NCBI GenBank assembly: GCA_036741775.1
Contig: DAINRQ010000004.1
Coordinates: forward strand, 62,001-126,000
Length of the DNA: 64,000 nt
Origin: JAJKIV01 sp036741775
Lineage (GTDB): Bacteria; Gemmatimonadota; Gemmatimonadetes; Gemmatimonadales; Gemmatimonadaceae
Reading direction: 5' to 3'
Positions within the stretch are counted from its first letter, which is position 1; each line of letters begins with the position of its first letter. A model generated the notes under the pieces. The model saw nothing but the letters and a program-made list of their open reading frames with translations, had not been told where the DNA came from and made no database searches. Below are positions 8,784-17,799 of the stretch, piece after piece. The position numbers were made by a program, and so were the translations under genes.

Positions 8784-10439
8784 CTAACGCGTATCCTCGC
8801 GCCCCGCGAGCGAACTGATGATGAGCCCAACCACCACGACCGTCACCGCCCCGATGACGTTGTGCCAGAGGAACGACACCGACGGCCGGCCGAAGTTCAC
8901 CGTCGCCACGGTCGCCATCCCCACGATGAGCCCGATGAACGCCCCAGTCGCCCGGGCCTTCTTCACCATCGCCAGCAGGAAGACGCCGAGAATCGAGCCG
9001 TAGAAGAACGAGCCGAACCGGTTCACGACCTCGATGAGTGAACCGAGCGTGGCCGCGTATGTCGCGACGACGCACGCGAAGATCCCCCACAGCGCCGTCG
9101 CCGCCTTCGAGACGGTCAAATAGTGGCGCTCGGTGGCCGTCGGCCGGACCCATCGACGATAGAAGTCGATGACCGACGACGTCGCGAGCGAGTTCAGCTC
9201 CGCGGCGATGCTCGACATCGCCGCCGCCATCACCGCGGCGATGAAGACCCCCACGAGACCGATCGGCAGCATCGTGAGCACGAACCGCGGGATGATGTAG
9301 TTCACGTCGCGCGATGACTGTCCGGTCACTCGCTCCGCCAGCGCGAGCGCCTCGGTGCGGACCGCCTGCACTTCGCTGTTCGCCGCGACGAATGCTGGTT
9401 CAGCGCCGGGTGACCCCGCCGCGGCCTGTGCGGCTGCCTCACGCCGCGCGACCGCCTCGCGATGGCGCGCGTCGAGCGCCTGGTATTCGGTCGCCGCCTC
9501 GGCGCGCACGCGCTGTTCGTGCGCCGGATTGTAGAGGAGCGGCGGTGCCTGGAAGAGGTAGAAGACGAACACGAGAACGCCGATCATTAACACCAGCGCC
9601 TGCAGCGGGATCTTCCAGTACGCGCTCATGAGGAGCGAGCTGCGTGCCTCGTCAATCGACTTCGCGGTGAGGAACCGCTGGACCTGGCTCTGGTCGGTCC
9701 CGAAGTACGACATCATGAGGAACGTGCCGCCGATGAGCCCGGACCAGAACGTGTACGTCTCGTTCAGATTGAACGAGAAATCGAACGTGCGCAGGCGACC
9801 GGTCGCGCCGGCGAGCCGCAACGCGCTGTCCGCATCCACGGGCAACTGGAACAGAATGACGGCGACGATCGCGACCATCGCCGCCACGATCAGCACCATC
9901 TGCTTGACGTCCGCCCACGTCACGGCCTGTACGCCGCCGATCATGGTGTAGATGACCGTCGGGATTCCCATGATCGCCACCGACCAGCCAATGCTCCACC
10001 CGAAGATCGCGGAGAAGACCACGGCCGGCGCCGAGATGATCGCGCCGCACGACATCCCGCGCGACACGAGAAACAGGAACGCCGTGAGCGAACGCGTCTT
10101 CGCGTCGAAGCGGCGCTCGAGATACTCGTACGCGGTGAACACCCTGGCGCGGTGCAGGAACGGCACGAGCGTCACGCCAAGGATCACCATGGCCAGCGGC
10201 AGGCCGAAGTAGAACTGGATGAAGCGAATTCCATCGGTCGCGCCCTGACCGGTGGTCCCGATCATCGTCACGGCGGACAGTTGAGTGGCCATGACCGAGA
10301 GCCCAACCGCCCACCACGGCAGGTTCCGGTTCGCGAGGAAGTACCCCTCGATCTCGTGCGTCCCCTTCGAGCGCCGAATGCCGTCGACGACGACGTAGGT
10401 CAGGTACGCGGCGACGATGATCCAGTCGAGTGTGTGCAC
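8784..10439 (-). CDS. Sodium:solute symporter (SSS family)
   Basis: A membrane transporter of about 551 residues in the SSS family, which couples Na+ entry to uptake of a small organic solute. Thirteen or more hydrophobic segments are visible. The early segment GYFLANRNLPWWAVGLSVMA and the following SAVTMIG are family signatures around TM2. A hydrophilic loop of about 80 residues, rich in Ala, Glu and Arg, sits between middle helices (GVLVFVFYLFQ and NYIIPRFVLTMLP). I propose the GTG at 10437-10439 as start, giving MHTLDWIIVAAY. It lies 11 bases after the stop of a 41-residue membrane peptide gene, suggesting translational coupling. The frame is open further upstream but reads through that small gene. 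The substrate cannot be named. The TAG stop lies inside the octamer GCCTAACG/CGTTAGGC. Confidence 0.85.
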   Translation of the reverse strand: MHTLDWIIVAAYLTYVVVDGIRRSKGTHEIEGYFLANRNLPWWAVGLSVMATQLSAVTMIGTTGQGATDGIRFIQFYFGLPLAMVILGVTLVPFLHRARVFTAYEYLERRFDAKTRSLTAFLFLVSRGMSCGAIISAPAVVFSAIFGWSIGWSVAIMGIPTVIYTMIGGVQAVTWADVKQMVLIVAAMVAIVAVILFQLPVDADSALRLAGATGRLRTFDFSFNLNETYTFWSGLIGGTFLMMSYFGTDQSQVQRFLTAKSIDEARSSLLMSAYWKIPLQALVLMIGVLVFVFYLFQAPPLLYNPAHEQRVRAEAATEYQALDARHREAVARREAAAQAAAGSPGAEPAFVAANSEVQAVRTEALALAERVTGQSSRDVNYIIPRFVLTMLPIGLVGVFIAAVMAAAMSSIAAELNSLATSSVIDFYRRWVRPTATERHYLTVSKAATALWGIFACVVATYAATLGSLIEVVNRFGSFFYGSILGVFLLAMVKKARATGAFIGLIVGMATVATVNFGRPSVSFLWHNVIGAVTVVVVGLIISSLAGREDTR

Positions 10440-10450
10440 GTGGAGTGTCG

Positions 10451-10576
10451 TCAGCCCGTGTAGCGTACCTGGAGCAACCACAGCAGGAGCAGCGTGACCA
10501 CCTGCACGGTCATTACCCGGATCAATGTTTGCTGGAACTTCGATCGTCCTGCGTCGTTCGATTCGGGAGTCGACAT
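10451..10576 (-). CDS. 41-residue single-span membrane peptide upstream of the symporter
   Basis: A short gene from ATG 10574-10576 to TGA 10451-10453. The peptide has a polar N-terminus (MSTPESNDAGRSKFQQTLIR) and one hydrophobic helix (VMTVQVVTLLLLWLLQ) ending RYTG. It ends 11 bases before the proposed start of the symporter gene on the same strand. The close spacing and clean topology suggest a small accessory or stabilising subunit, similar in principle to other tiny transporter partners. I do not recognise a named family. No strong ribosome-binding site is visible before the ATG. It could instead be a chance frame upstream of a symporter that starts further back, so confidence is moderate. 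Confidence 0.55.
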   Translation of the reverse strand: MSTPESNDAGRSKFQQTLIRVMTVQVVTLLLLWLLQVRYTG

Positions 10577-10714
10577 GGGCTCTGGATGCTGGTCGTCGTC
10601 GGCGCGGCGAGAGCGCGCTGAAGTATCCACCCGCGCGAGCGGCCACAGCAAGGCGACGGGCTGGATCGAGTAGATTTCTGTACGCTTTCCGCACCTCTCG
10701 AGTCGACCCGCGTA

Positions 10715-12046
10715 ATGGAATCGACGAATCGGCGCAGACCGCACGTTGTCATCATAGGTGGTGGGTTCGGCGGCCTGAACGCCGCCCGTGCGTTTCGCCG
10801 CGCGCCAGTGGACGTCACGGTCATCGATCGCAACAATCACCACACGTTTCAGCCACTGCTGTACCAGGTCGCGACCGCGACGCTCAACCCGAGCGACATC
10901 ACCGCGCCAATTCGTCACGTCGTGCGCAAGCAACGCAACGTGCTGGTGCTACTGGCCGAGGTGACGGGAATCGATCTCGCGGCGAAGACGGTGAGCATCG
11001 ACGACGGTACGCCCGAGCGTCGCCGAGACATCGAGTATGACTATCTCATCGTCGCTGCCGGAGCGCGCCACTCGTACTTCGGCCACGCGGAGTGGGAGCG
11101 AGACGCGCCAGGGCTGAAGACCATCGATGACGCGCTAGAGATCCGGCGGCGGTTTCTCCTTGCCTTCGAGCGTGCCGAATTGACCGACGACGCCCTCGAG
11201 CGCGAGGCCAATATGACGATCGTCATCGTCGGTGGTGGGCCGACGGGTGTGGAGCTGGCCGGGTTGATCCCCGATGTCGCCCGCGGCTTTCGTCGAGATT
11301 TTCGACGCATCGATCCGGGACGTGCCCGGATCATCCTCATCGAGGGCGGGCCTCGGCTCCTGCCGACGTTCCCGGAAGAGATTTCTCGGCGGGCGGTAGA
11401 TGACCTCCGCGAGCTTGGGGTCGAGGTGCGGCTCGACTCGATCGTGTCGCGCGTGGATGCTGAGTCCGCTTACATCGGCTCCGAGCGGATTCCGACGCGC
11501 ACTGTCCTCTGGGCCGCGGGCAACGAAGCGTCGCCGCTCTCGCGTTTCCTCGCTGTCCCACTCGACCGGGCAGGACGAGTCCTGGTCCAGCCCGATCTGT
11601 CGCTTCCTGGGCACCCTGATGTCTATGTGGTCGGTGACATGGTCGCGCTGACCGACGTCCGCGGCGTACGCGTGCCCGCGGTCGCGCCAGCGGCGAATCA
11701 GCAAGGTAAATGCGCCGCGGTGAACATCTTGCGCCGCATGCGCGACGACGAGTCGCAGCCCTTCCGATACGTGAACAAGGGAAACCTCGCCACCATCGGG
11801 CGATACAAGGCCGTCGCCGATTTCGGGAGCTTCCGGGTGGTCGGTTGGGCCGCGTGGTGGTTCTGGCTCTTCGTCCACATCATGTACCTGGTGGGCTTCC
11901 GCAATCGCCTCAGTGTGCTGCTGCAGTGGGCCTATTCGTACTTCACGTATCAGCGGGGGGTGAGACTCATTACCCGCGGCGATGTGGATGTGATGCAACA
12001 GGTTGGCAGTGGTCCGACCTCTTTGTTGACGTCCCGGCCGTCGTAG
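10715..12046 (+). CDS. ndh: Type II NADH dehydrogenase (NDH-2)
   Basis: A 443-residue FAD-dependent NADH:quinone oxidoreductase that feeds electrons from NADH to the membrane quinone pool without pumping protons. The FAD-binding Rossmann motif VVIIGGGFGGLNAAR is at residues about 11-25, and the signature TFQPLLYQVATATL follows at about 44-57. A second dinucleotide motif (IVIVGGGPTGVELAG, about 166-180) binds NADH. The FAD-ribityl site is VYVVGDMVAL (near residue 305). The C-terminus holds the aromatic, amphipathic membrane-binding segment (WWFWLFVHIMYLVGF, about 383-400). It is divergent from the small membrane peptide and symporter genes on the other strand. Nothing appears missing. Confidence 0.95.
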   Translation: MESTNRRRPHVVIIGGGFGGLNAARAFRRAPVDVTVIDRNNHHTFQPLLYQVATATLNPSDITAPIRHVVRKQRNVLVLLAEVTGIDLAAKTVSIDDGTPERRRDIEYDYLIVAAGARHSYFGHAEWERDAPGLKTIDDALEIRRRFLLAFERAELTDDALEREANMTIVIVGGGPTGVELAGLIPDVARGFRRDFRRIDPGRARIILIEGGPRLLPTFPEEISRRAVDDLRELGVEVRLDSIVSRVDAESAYIGSERIPTRTVLWAAGNEASPLSRFLAVPLDRAGRVLVQPDLSLPGHPDVYVVGDMVALTDVRGVRVPAVAPAANQQGKCAAVNILRRMRDDESQPFRYVNKGNLATIGRYKAVADFGSFRVVGWAAWWFWLFVHIMYLVGFRNRLSVLLQWAYSYFTYQRGVRLITRGDVDVMQQVGSGPTSLLTSRPS

Positions 12047-12125
12047 CGGATATTCGGCGACGTAGGCCGTTCGCCGATGCCGGTGGAACTGCGCTGTACC
12101 AGGGCCCCGCACCTGAGAATCCGGA

Positions 12126-12761
12126 ATGCCATCGGATGGCCAGACCACTATCGCGCTCGAAGCGCCGGCGCCGCCGGTGCGTGTCCTTCTCGCCGAGGAT
12201 GACGCCGATCTGCGCGGCGCGTTGAGCCGAGACCTGGGCTCGTTAGGTCACGTCGTGGTTGGCGAGGCAGCAACCATGGGTGATGTCCTCGAGCGCACGC
12301 GCGAGCTCGTCCCCGACGTCCTCCTCCTCGACGCACACCTCGGCCCGACAAAAATGGTCGAGGTTGCGCAGACGCTTGCGCGGGAGACGCCCAGCGTCGC
12401 CGTGATCTTCCTCTGCGGGGAAAGCACGTTCACGCTCGAAGGTGACGATACGGGCACGGCGGCGATTTGCGTGCTTCCCAGCAACAGTCCCGCGCAGGTG
12501 ATGGACTCGACCATCCGCCTCGCGGCACACCGGACGCGTGAGCTGTGTGTCGCACGCGCCGAGCTGGCCGAAGTCAAGCAACAGCTCGAGAACCGGAAGA
12601 CCATCGAGCGGGCAAAGGGAATCCTCATGCGCCGCACCGGGCTTTCCGAACAGGAGGCCTACCGAATTCTCCAGCGCACGAGCCAGGACCGGTCGGTCCC
12701 GATGGTCGACGTCGCGCGAGAAGTCCTCGAAAGCGAGCCAGGCCGCCAGGAAGCGCGATAG
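12126..12761 (+). CDS. ANTAR-domain response regulator
   Basis: A 211-residue two-domain regulator. Residues about 17-130 form a receiver domain: the acidic pair is D25-D26 (LLAEDDADLR) and the likely phospho-acceptor is D69 (VLLLDAHLG). A helical linker (about 135-158) leads to an ANTAR domain (about 158-205: NRKTIERAKGILMRRTGLSEQEAYRILQ, split here only by description). ANTAR domains bind paired RNA hairpins and prevent transcription termination, so this protein probably acts as a phosphorylation-controlled antiterminator. It ends one base from the stop of the converging MFS gene. No cognate kinase is adjacent. The window contains many strong hairpins, but there is no direct evidence that they are its targets. 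Confidence 0.9.
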   Translation: MPSDGQTTIALEAPAPPVRVLLAEDDADLRGALSRDLGSLGHVVVGEAATMGDVLERTRELVPDVLLLDAHLGPTKMVEVAQTLARETPSVAVIFLCGESTFTLEGDDTGTAAICVLPSNSPAQVMDSTIRLAAHRTRELCVARAELAEVKQQLENRKTIERAKGILMRRTGLSEQEAYRILQRTSQDRSVPMVDVAREVLESEPGRQEAR

Positions 12762-12762
12762 C

Positions 12763-14139
12763 CTAGCCGGCAGCAGCCGTATCCCGCTGAACGTATTGTT
12801 CCAGCCCGACGCCGAGCAGTAGCGTCGCCAGCACCACGACCGCCGACGTATAGAACGGCACCCCGATGCCCAGGTGGTCGTAAGCGAAGCCCGCCCAGAG
12901 CGGCGCAATGATCCGGGCGACGCCGCCGAACGATTGTTGCACCCCCATGTAGAGACCGCGCTCCCGTGGTGAGATGACGCGCGAGAGCAGCGCCGTCACG
13001 CACGGAAACAGGAACGCCGTGCCGAGCGGGATGAAAGCGACCGCGAGCGCCAACACCGGAAGCGTGCGCGCGAGGGGCATCGCGCCCAGGCCGACGGCGA
13101 GCAGGATCACGCCGATGCGCGACAGCCGTGGCTCGCCAAGACGGTCCACCGCCTTGCCCAGCAGGAGGACCCGGGTGAACACCGATATCGAGCCGATATA
13201 CATGAAGAAGTACCCGATCGTCTGCTCGGTCACCTGAAACCGATCGGCCAGGAAGAGGGCGAGCACGGCCGTCACACCCTGGAATGCGCCCATGGCGATC
13301 GCGTAGATCCAGATGAGGCGTGATGCCGGCTCGCCCGAATGCTGGACGACGTGCATCACCGCCTCCCGCGACGTCCTGGGTTTCGCGGCGTGGTGCTCGC
13401 CCACCTGACGCGACTCGCGCAGGTATCGCCACGCGAAAGCCATGTTCACGAGGCAGAGCAGGGCGGCAAGCAGCCCGGGCATCGCGTGCCCGATGGAATG
13501 CAGCGTCGCGCTTTCGCCATTCTGAAGGTTGCAGACCCGGTTTCCTAGCGTGATGGCGAACGAGCCGAGCACCGGTCCGAGTGCCACCCCCAGGTTCGTG
13601 GCCGCGGAAAGCCAGCCAAGCCCTCGCGCCCGTTGCTCGGGTTCCACCGAATCGGCCACGTAGGCCTGAATTACCCCCACCGTGCCGCCACCCGCGCCCT
13701 GCACGATGCGCGAGATGAAGAGCAGGGTGAGGGAGCTCGCGAAACCAAAGATCACGTAGGCGATCGCGGACGCGCCGAGCGCGACCAGGAGCGCGGGTCG
13801 CCGCCCGAATCGGTCCGAGAAGCGCCCCCACACCGGAGCGCTCAGGAGCTGCGCGACCGTGAACGTCGATACGAGCAGAGCGACGACGGTGCCGATTCCG
13901 AGGTGCAGCGGGCCCAGGTCAAACCCATCCCCGCCCAGGCGCCGCGCGTAGAACGGGAGGAGCGGGATGATGATCAGCAGCCCCACCATGTCGAGGAAGG
14001 CCGCCGCCATGAGCACCATGAGCTTCGCGGGAATTTTCCGAAGCTCGCGCACGAGCGTGTACAGCAGTGCCGCGCCGAGCGCGACGAGCAGCGCGCGCAC
14101 GACGGGAGACTCGAGAGACGACCCGATATCGAGGGACAC
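12763..14139 (-). CDS. MFS family transporter
   Basis: A 458-residue inner-membrane transporter of the major facilitator superfamily. About twelve hydrophobic helices are visible, preceded by one extra N-terminal hydrophobic segment (RALLVALGAALLYTLV). The MFS signature between TM2 and TM3 is WGRFSDRFGRRPALL, and helix 4-5 carries the RIVQGAGGGTVGVIQAYVAD pattern typical of drug:H+ antiporters. It is convergent with the ANTAR regulator (stops one base apart). Downstream-strand neighbours are the BMP importer genes, whose last gene ends 23 bases upstream of this start, so it may be the tail of that operon. Substrate unknown; multidrug export is the family's commonest role. Confidence 0.9.
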   Translation of the reverse strand: MSLDIGSSLESPVVRALLVALGAALLYTLVRELRKIPAKLMVLMAAAFLDMVGLLIIIPLLPFYARRLGGDGFDLGPLHLGIGTVVALLVSTFTVAQLLSAPVWGRFSDRFGRRPALLVALGASAIAYVIFGFASSLTLLFISRIVQGAGGGTVGVIQAYVADSVEPEQRARGLGWLSAATNLGVALGPVLGSFAITLGNRVCNLQNGESATLHSIGHAMPGLLAALLCLVNMAFAWRYLRESRQVGEHHAAKPRTSREAVMHVVQHSGEPASRLIWIYAIAMGAFQGVTAVLALFLADRFQVTEQTIGYFFMYIGSISVFTRVLLLGKAVDRLGEPRLSRIGVILLAVGLGAMPLARTLPVLALAVAFIPLGTAFLFPCVTALLSRVISPRERGLYMGVQQSFGGVARIIAPLWAGFAYDHLGIGVPFYTSAVVVLATLLLGVGLEQYVQRDTAAAG

Positions 14140-14162
14140 GGACGGCCGGGCCTAACGCGGCA

Positions 14163-15038
14163 TCAGTCGACGGCCTTCCCGAGGGCCGACGGCTGCACGG
14201 CCCGACCGACCACTCCGGCAAGGGCGACGATCGTGAGTGCGTACGGAATCATCTCGACGAACTGCGACGGCACGAGCTGAAGCGCCTGCAACCGGATCTG
14301 CATCGTCTCGGCGGCGGCGAAGAGGAGGCACGCGATCGTCACTCGCTTTGGATCCCACTTGCCGAAGATCACCGCCGCAAGCGCGATGAAGCCGCGACCG
14401 GCCGTCATCCCGTCGGTGAACTGATGCTGATCGAGTGCCAGGTAAACGCCGCCCAGCGACGCACACATGCCCGACAGCGCGACAGCCAGCCATCGCACGC
14501 GCCGCACGGGGACACCCACCGAGAGCGCAGCCTCGGGCTTCTCACCAGCCGCGCGAACGCGAAGCCCGAACGGCGTGCGATACAGCGTCCACGCGACGAG
14601 CGCCATGGTGAGCATTCCCAACCACACGAGCGGGTTCGCGAGCGTCGCGAGTGCCCCGCTCGTGAAGGCCTCGCCGCCGAACCCCGGTACGCGAGGCGAG
14701 TTCGAGGAGCTGTCGAACGCGAGGCGAAGGAAGAACCGAGTGACCGCGACCGCGAGCAGATTCATCGCGATTCCGACAACCACCTGATCGGCGCGGTATC
14801 GGATGGTAGCGAGCGCGTGGAGTAGTGCCGCGAGCAGGCCGCCACCGATCCCCGCGAGGATGCCGACCCAAGGCGACCCCGAGTAGTAGCTGCCGAGCGC
14901 CGCGCAGAAGGCCCCGGTCAGCATGAACCCTTCGAGCGTGAGCGCGATCACCCCGGCCCGCTCCGACACGATGCCGCCGGCGGCCGCGAACAGGTACGGC
15001 ACCGAGATGCGAAGCGTTTGGATCAGAAACGCAATCAA
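14163..15038 (-). CDS. BMP-type nucleoside ABC importer, permease 2
   Basis: A 291-residue inner-membrane permease of the BPD_transp_2 family (the NupQ/YufQ side of nucleoside importers). Eight to nine hydrophobic helices are visible. Family traits are FAAAGGIVSERAGVIALTLEG near the N-terminus and RAAGEKPEAALSVGVPV in the central cytoplasmic loop, which contacts the ATPase. Its ATG overlaps the stop of the preceding permease by 4 bases (15035-15038). It is the fourth gene of a binding protein - ATPase - permease - permease operon. The operon's octamer-containing spacer then leads to an MFS gene. Confidence 0.92.
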   Translation of the reverse strand: MIAFLIQTLRISVPYLFAAAGGIVSERAGVIALTLEGFMLTGAFCAALGSYYSGSPWVGILAGIGGGLLAALLHALATIRYRADQVVVGIAMNLLAVAVTRFFLRLAFDSSSNSPRVPGFGGEAFTSGALATLANPLVWLGMLTMALVAWTLYRTPFGLRVRAAGEKPEAALSVGVPVRRVRWLAVALSGMCASLGGVYLALDQHQFTDGMTAGRGFIALAAVIFGKWDPKRVTIACLLFAAAETMQIRLQALQLVPSQFVEMIPYALTIVALAGVVGRAVQPSALGKAVD

Positions 15039-16150
15039 GACCGGGATCCGGTTCCCGCCACTCGGCGCCGTGAGGCGCCGAGTGCGCGTCGTACCTCCGG
15101 GACCGCCGTCGCCACCGCGATGATGACAACGGCCGTGAGAACGTCCACCATCTGCTTCGGTACGAGCGCGTTCACCGCGAGGCCACCCTGCGATAACGTT
15201 GCGAACAGGAGAGCGGCGATCACGACTCCCACCGGGTGGTTGCGACCAACGAGCGCGACCGCGATTCCGAGGAACCCGTTCCCCGTTGCAAACCCTTCCT
15301 CATAGTAGTGCTTGTAGCCGAGCACGTAGTTCACGCCACCGAGCCCGGCGAGCGCGCCGCTCACGATCATCGTCTTTGCCCAGACGCCACGCACGCGCAC
15401 CCCACCGTATTCCGCCGCGTCGGGTTGGAGCCCCACCGCCCGCAACTCATAGCCGGCGCGCGTCCGAAAGAGATACCACCACGTGGCCCCGACGGTCGCG
15501 AGCGCGAGCAGCACCGTCATGTTGGCCGCCGAGCCGGCGAACGTCGGCGACATGTCGGCGAGGCGTGGCACGTGGCCGGCCCGGATCTCGGGCGTATGAA
15601 GCGTCTCGGCGACGGCGAGATAGGTCGCGACGATGTAGTTCAACAACGCGAGCACGATGAAGTTGAGCATGATCGTGACGATCACCTCGCTCGCGCCGAA
15701 TCGTGCGCGCAGCACGCCGGGCACTGCTCCTACCACGCCACCACCAATGCCGGCCGCGACCATGCACACGATGACCGCGATGATCGCAGGCGTGGCAGCG
15801 GGAAGAATCAGTCCGGCGATCGCCGCGAGGAACCCACCGGCGGCGAGCTGACTCTCCGCGCCGATGTTGAAGAGCCCCGCACGGATACCGATAGCGACGG
15901 CGAGTCCGGTGAAGGCGAGCGTCGTTGCCTTGTAGATCACCTGGCCGAAGCCGTAGGCATTGCCCCACGTGCCTTCGAGCAACTGTCGATACACCTCGCC
16001 GGGCGCCTGGCCGAACGTGAGGATGAGTAGGTCCCCGACGACGGCCGCAATCGCGAGGGCGACGAGCGGTGGCAGGATCGATTCCTCGATACGTTCTCGC
16101 CACCGCTGGCCGCGGTCGAGGGTAGTAGCGCTCACCGACGCGTGCGTCAT
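15035..16150 (-). CDS. BMP-type nucleoside ABC importer, permease 1
   Basis: A 371-residue permease with about ten hydrophobic helices, the NupP/YufP partner of the following permease. Typical segments are GLAVAIGIRAGLFNIGAES and the cytoplasmic coupling loop RAVGLQPDAAEYGGV. Start and stop both overlap the neighbouring genes by 4 bases (16147-16150 and 15035-15038), which implies translational coupling and equal production of the two permeases. The ring of BMP protein, ATPase and two permeases identifies an importer for nucleosides or related purine compounds. Confidence 0.92.
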   Translation of the reverse strand: MTHASVSATTLDRGQRWRERIEESILPPLVALAIAAVVGDLLILTFGQAPGEVYRQLLEGTWGNAYGFGQVIYKATTLAFTGLAVAIGIRAGLFNIGAESQLAAGGFLAAIAGLILPAATPAIIAVIVCMVAAGIGGGVVGAVPGVLRARFGASEVIVTIMLNFIVLALLNYIVATYLAVAETLHTPEIRAGHVPRLADMSPTFAGSAANMTVLLALATVGATWWYLFRTRAGYELRAVGLQPDAAEYGGVRVRGVWAKTMIVSGALAGLGGVNYVLGYKHYYEEGFATGNGFLGIAVALVGRNHPVGVVIAALLFATLSQGGLAVNALVPKQMVDVLTAVVIIAVATAVPEVRRALGASRRRVAGTGSRS

Positions 16151-17799
16151 GCAGCGCTCCCGTGCGCACCCGTCATGTATGGCCCGAGGCTTTCGGCCGA
16201 GGCGTCTGCGGAGCGCATCGTGACCACGATGCGACCGCCGTACATGACGGCAACTCGGTCAGAGAGCGCGAGGATCTCGACGAGATCGGCCGAGATCAGG
16301 AGGATGGCTTTGCCGGCGTCGCGCGTGTGTCGAAGCTGCGTGTGAATGAACTCAATGGCGCCGACGTCGACCCCTCGCGTCGGTTGCGCGGCAACGAGCA
16401 CGACGAAGTCGCGCCCCATCTCGCGCGCGATCACGACCTTCTGCTGGTTGCCGCCCGAGAGTGAGCGCGATGCGAGCGACGGCGTTGGCGGGCGAATGTC
16501 GAACGTCGCGATGCGCGACGCGGCGTTGGCGTCGATGCGTGTCCGGTCGAGCGCCCCAACGCCGCCGGCGAAGTGATGCTGCTGCCCCAGGATGAGGTTG
16601 TCGGCGATCGAGTAGTCGAGCACGAGCCCACGCCGATGCCGGTCTTCGGGGATGTGAGAGAGACCGGAATCAGCGCGCGACCGAACGTCGCGATGCGTCA
16701 CGTCCCGAAGCGTGTCTGACGAATCCGCGACTCGCACGGTGCCGCTCGTAACCGGCCGGAGCCCGGTGATGGCCTCGATGAGCTCGGTCTGCCCGTTCCC
16801 TTCGACGCCGGCAATCCCGAAGATCTCACCGCGCGCGACGGTGAAGGAAACGCCATCGACCTCGTTAGGCTTGCGCGCTGATGGAACGACGAGGTTCGAT
16901 ACTTCGAGCGCTATGGCGCCGGGAACCAGGCGGGTGCCCGGCGAAGCCGGGCGGGGGGAACCGCGAACCGGGGCTGCGGGCTGTGAGCTGCTAGCCGTTC
17001 CCGGTTCCCCGTTTCCGGTTCCCCGTTCCCGCTCAGCCCTGCCGTCCAAAGCGAGCACGACATCCCGTCCGACCATCATCCTCGCGATCGATCGCGGCGT
17101 CGCTTCCGCCGTCGCCATCCGCCCTACCGTCCGGCCCGCGCGCATGACGGTGATCGTCTCCGAGATCTCGATCACCTCATCGAGCTTGTGCGTGATGAGG
17201 ATGACCGTCCCCCCGTCATTGCGGAGGTGCTGCAGCACCTTCCACAACTCGCGTACTTCGGGGGGCGAGAGAACCGCCGTCGGCTCGTCGAGGATGAGCA
17301 CTTTCGCGCCGCGGTACAGCGTCCGGAGGATCTCGACCCGTTGCGCCTCGCCCACCGAGAGGTCGGACACGAGCCGCGATGGCTCGACGCGAAGCCCCGT
17401 TCGCTCGCTCAGCGCGCGCACCTCGCGCTCCGCGCCGTCACGATCGAGCGACCAGCCGCGCCTGAGCTCGCGTCCCAGTACGAGGTTCTCCGCGACGGTC
17501 AGCGTAGGCACGAGCATGAAGTGCTGATGCACCATACCGACGCCAGCGTCGATCGCCTCACGCGTGGACCACCCCGTCACGTCGCGGAGTGGGGCGCGGG
17601 TTGCTACCTCGATTCGACCACCATCCGGCGGATACAGGCCCGCCAGTACCCGCATGAGCGTCGACTTCCCCGCGCCGTTTTCGCCCACGAGGGCGTGGAT
17701 CTCTCCCTGGATGACCTCGAGATCGGCACCGGCATTCGCGACCACGGGACCAAAACGCTTCTCCACCGATGACATCCGGACCGCGAGGGGTCGCGTCAT
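16147..17799 (-). CDS. BMP-type nucleoside ABC importer, duplicated ATPase
   Basis: A 550-residue protein with two ABC ATPase halves that powers nucleoside import. The N-terminal half has Walker A GENGAGKST (about 39-47), signature LSVGEAQRVEI and Walker B VLILDEPTAVL. The C-terminal half has a degenerate Walker A (GVEGNGQTE, lacking the GKS/T), an intact signature (LSGGNQQKVVIA) and PTRGVDVG, as is normal for this family and for RbsA-like proteins. An unusual linker of about 45 residues between the halves (ERERGTGNGEPGTASSS and on) is encoded by GGGAACCGG-type repeat DNA at about 16950-17040. The start ATG overlaps the stop of the binding-protein gene by 4 bases. Confidence 0.94.
   Translation of the reverse strand: MTRPLAVRMSSVEKRFGPVVANAGADLEVIQGEIHALVGENGAGKSTLMRVLAGLYPPDGGRIEVATRAPLRDVTGWSTREAIDAGVGMVHQHFMLVPTLTVAENLVLGRELRRGWSLDRDGAEREVRALSERTGLRVEPSRLVSDLSVGEAQRVEILRTLYRGAKVLILDEPTAVLSPPEVRELWKVLQHLRNDGGTVILITHKLDEVIEISETITVMRAGRTVGRMATAEATPRSIARMMVGRDVVLALDGRAERERGTGNGEPGTASSSQPAAPVRGSPRPASPGTRLVPGAIALEVSNLVVPSARKPNEVDGVSFTVARGEIFGIAGVEGNGQTELIEAITGLRPVTSGTVRVADSSDTLRDVTHRDVRSRADSGLSHIPEDRHRRGLVLDYSIADNLILGQQHHFAGGVGALDRTRIDANAASRIATFDIRPPTPSLASRSLSGGNQQKVVIAREMGRDFVVLVAAQPTRGVDVGAIEFIHTQLRHTRDAGKAILLISADLVEILALSDRVAVMYGGRIVVTMRSADASAESLGPYMTGAHGSAA
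16940..17045. repeat. GGGAACCGG-type repeat inside the BMP ATPase gene
   Basis: On the plus strand this segment reads as runs of CCCGGTTCCCCGTTTCCGG, the complement of GGGAACCGG/GGGAATCGGG units. The same units form the intergenic DNA at about 57088-57150. Here they are translated in frame as a Gly/Glu/Ser/Pro-rich linker between the two ATPase domains. The neighbouring sequence also contains CTGTGAGCTGCTAGC, resembling the AGCT-rich intergenic repeats. Confidence 0.65.

Noticed and set aside
9123..10463. Plus-strand frames opposite the symporter
   Set aside because: They are short, overlap a clear membrane transporter on the other strand and have shadow-frame composition.
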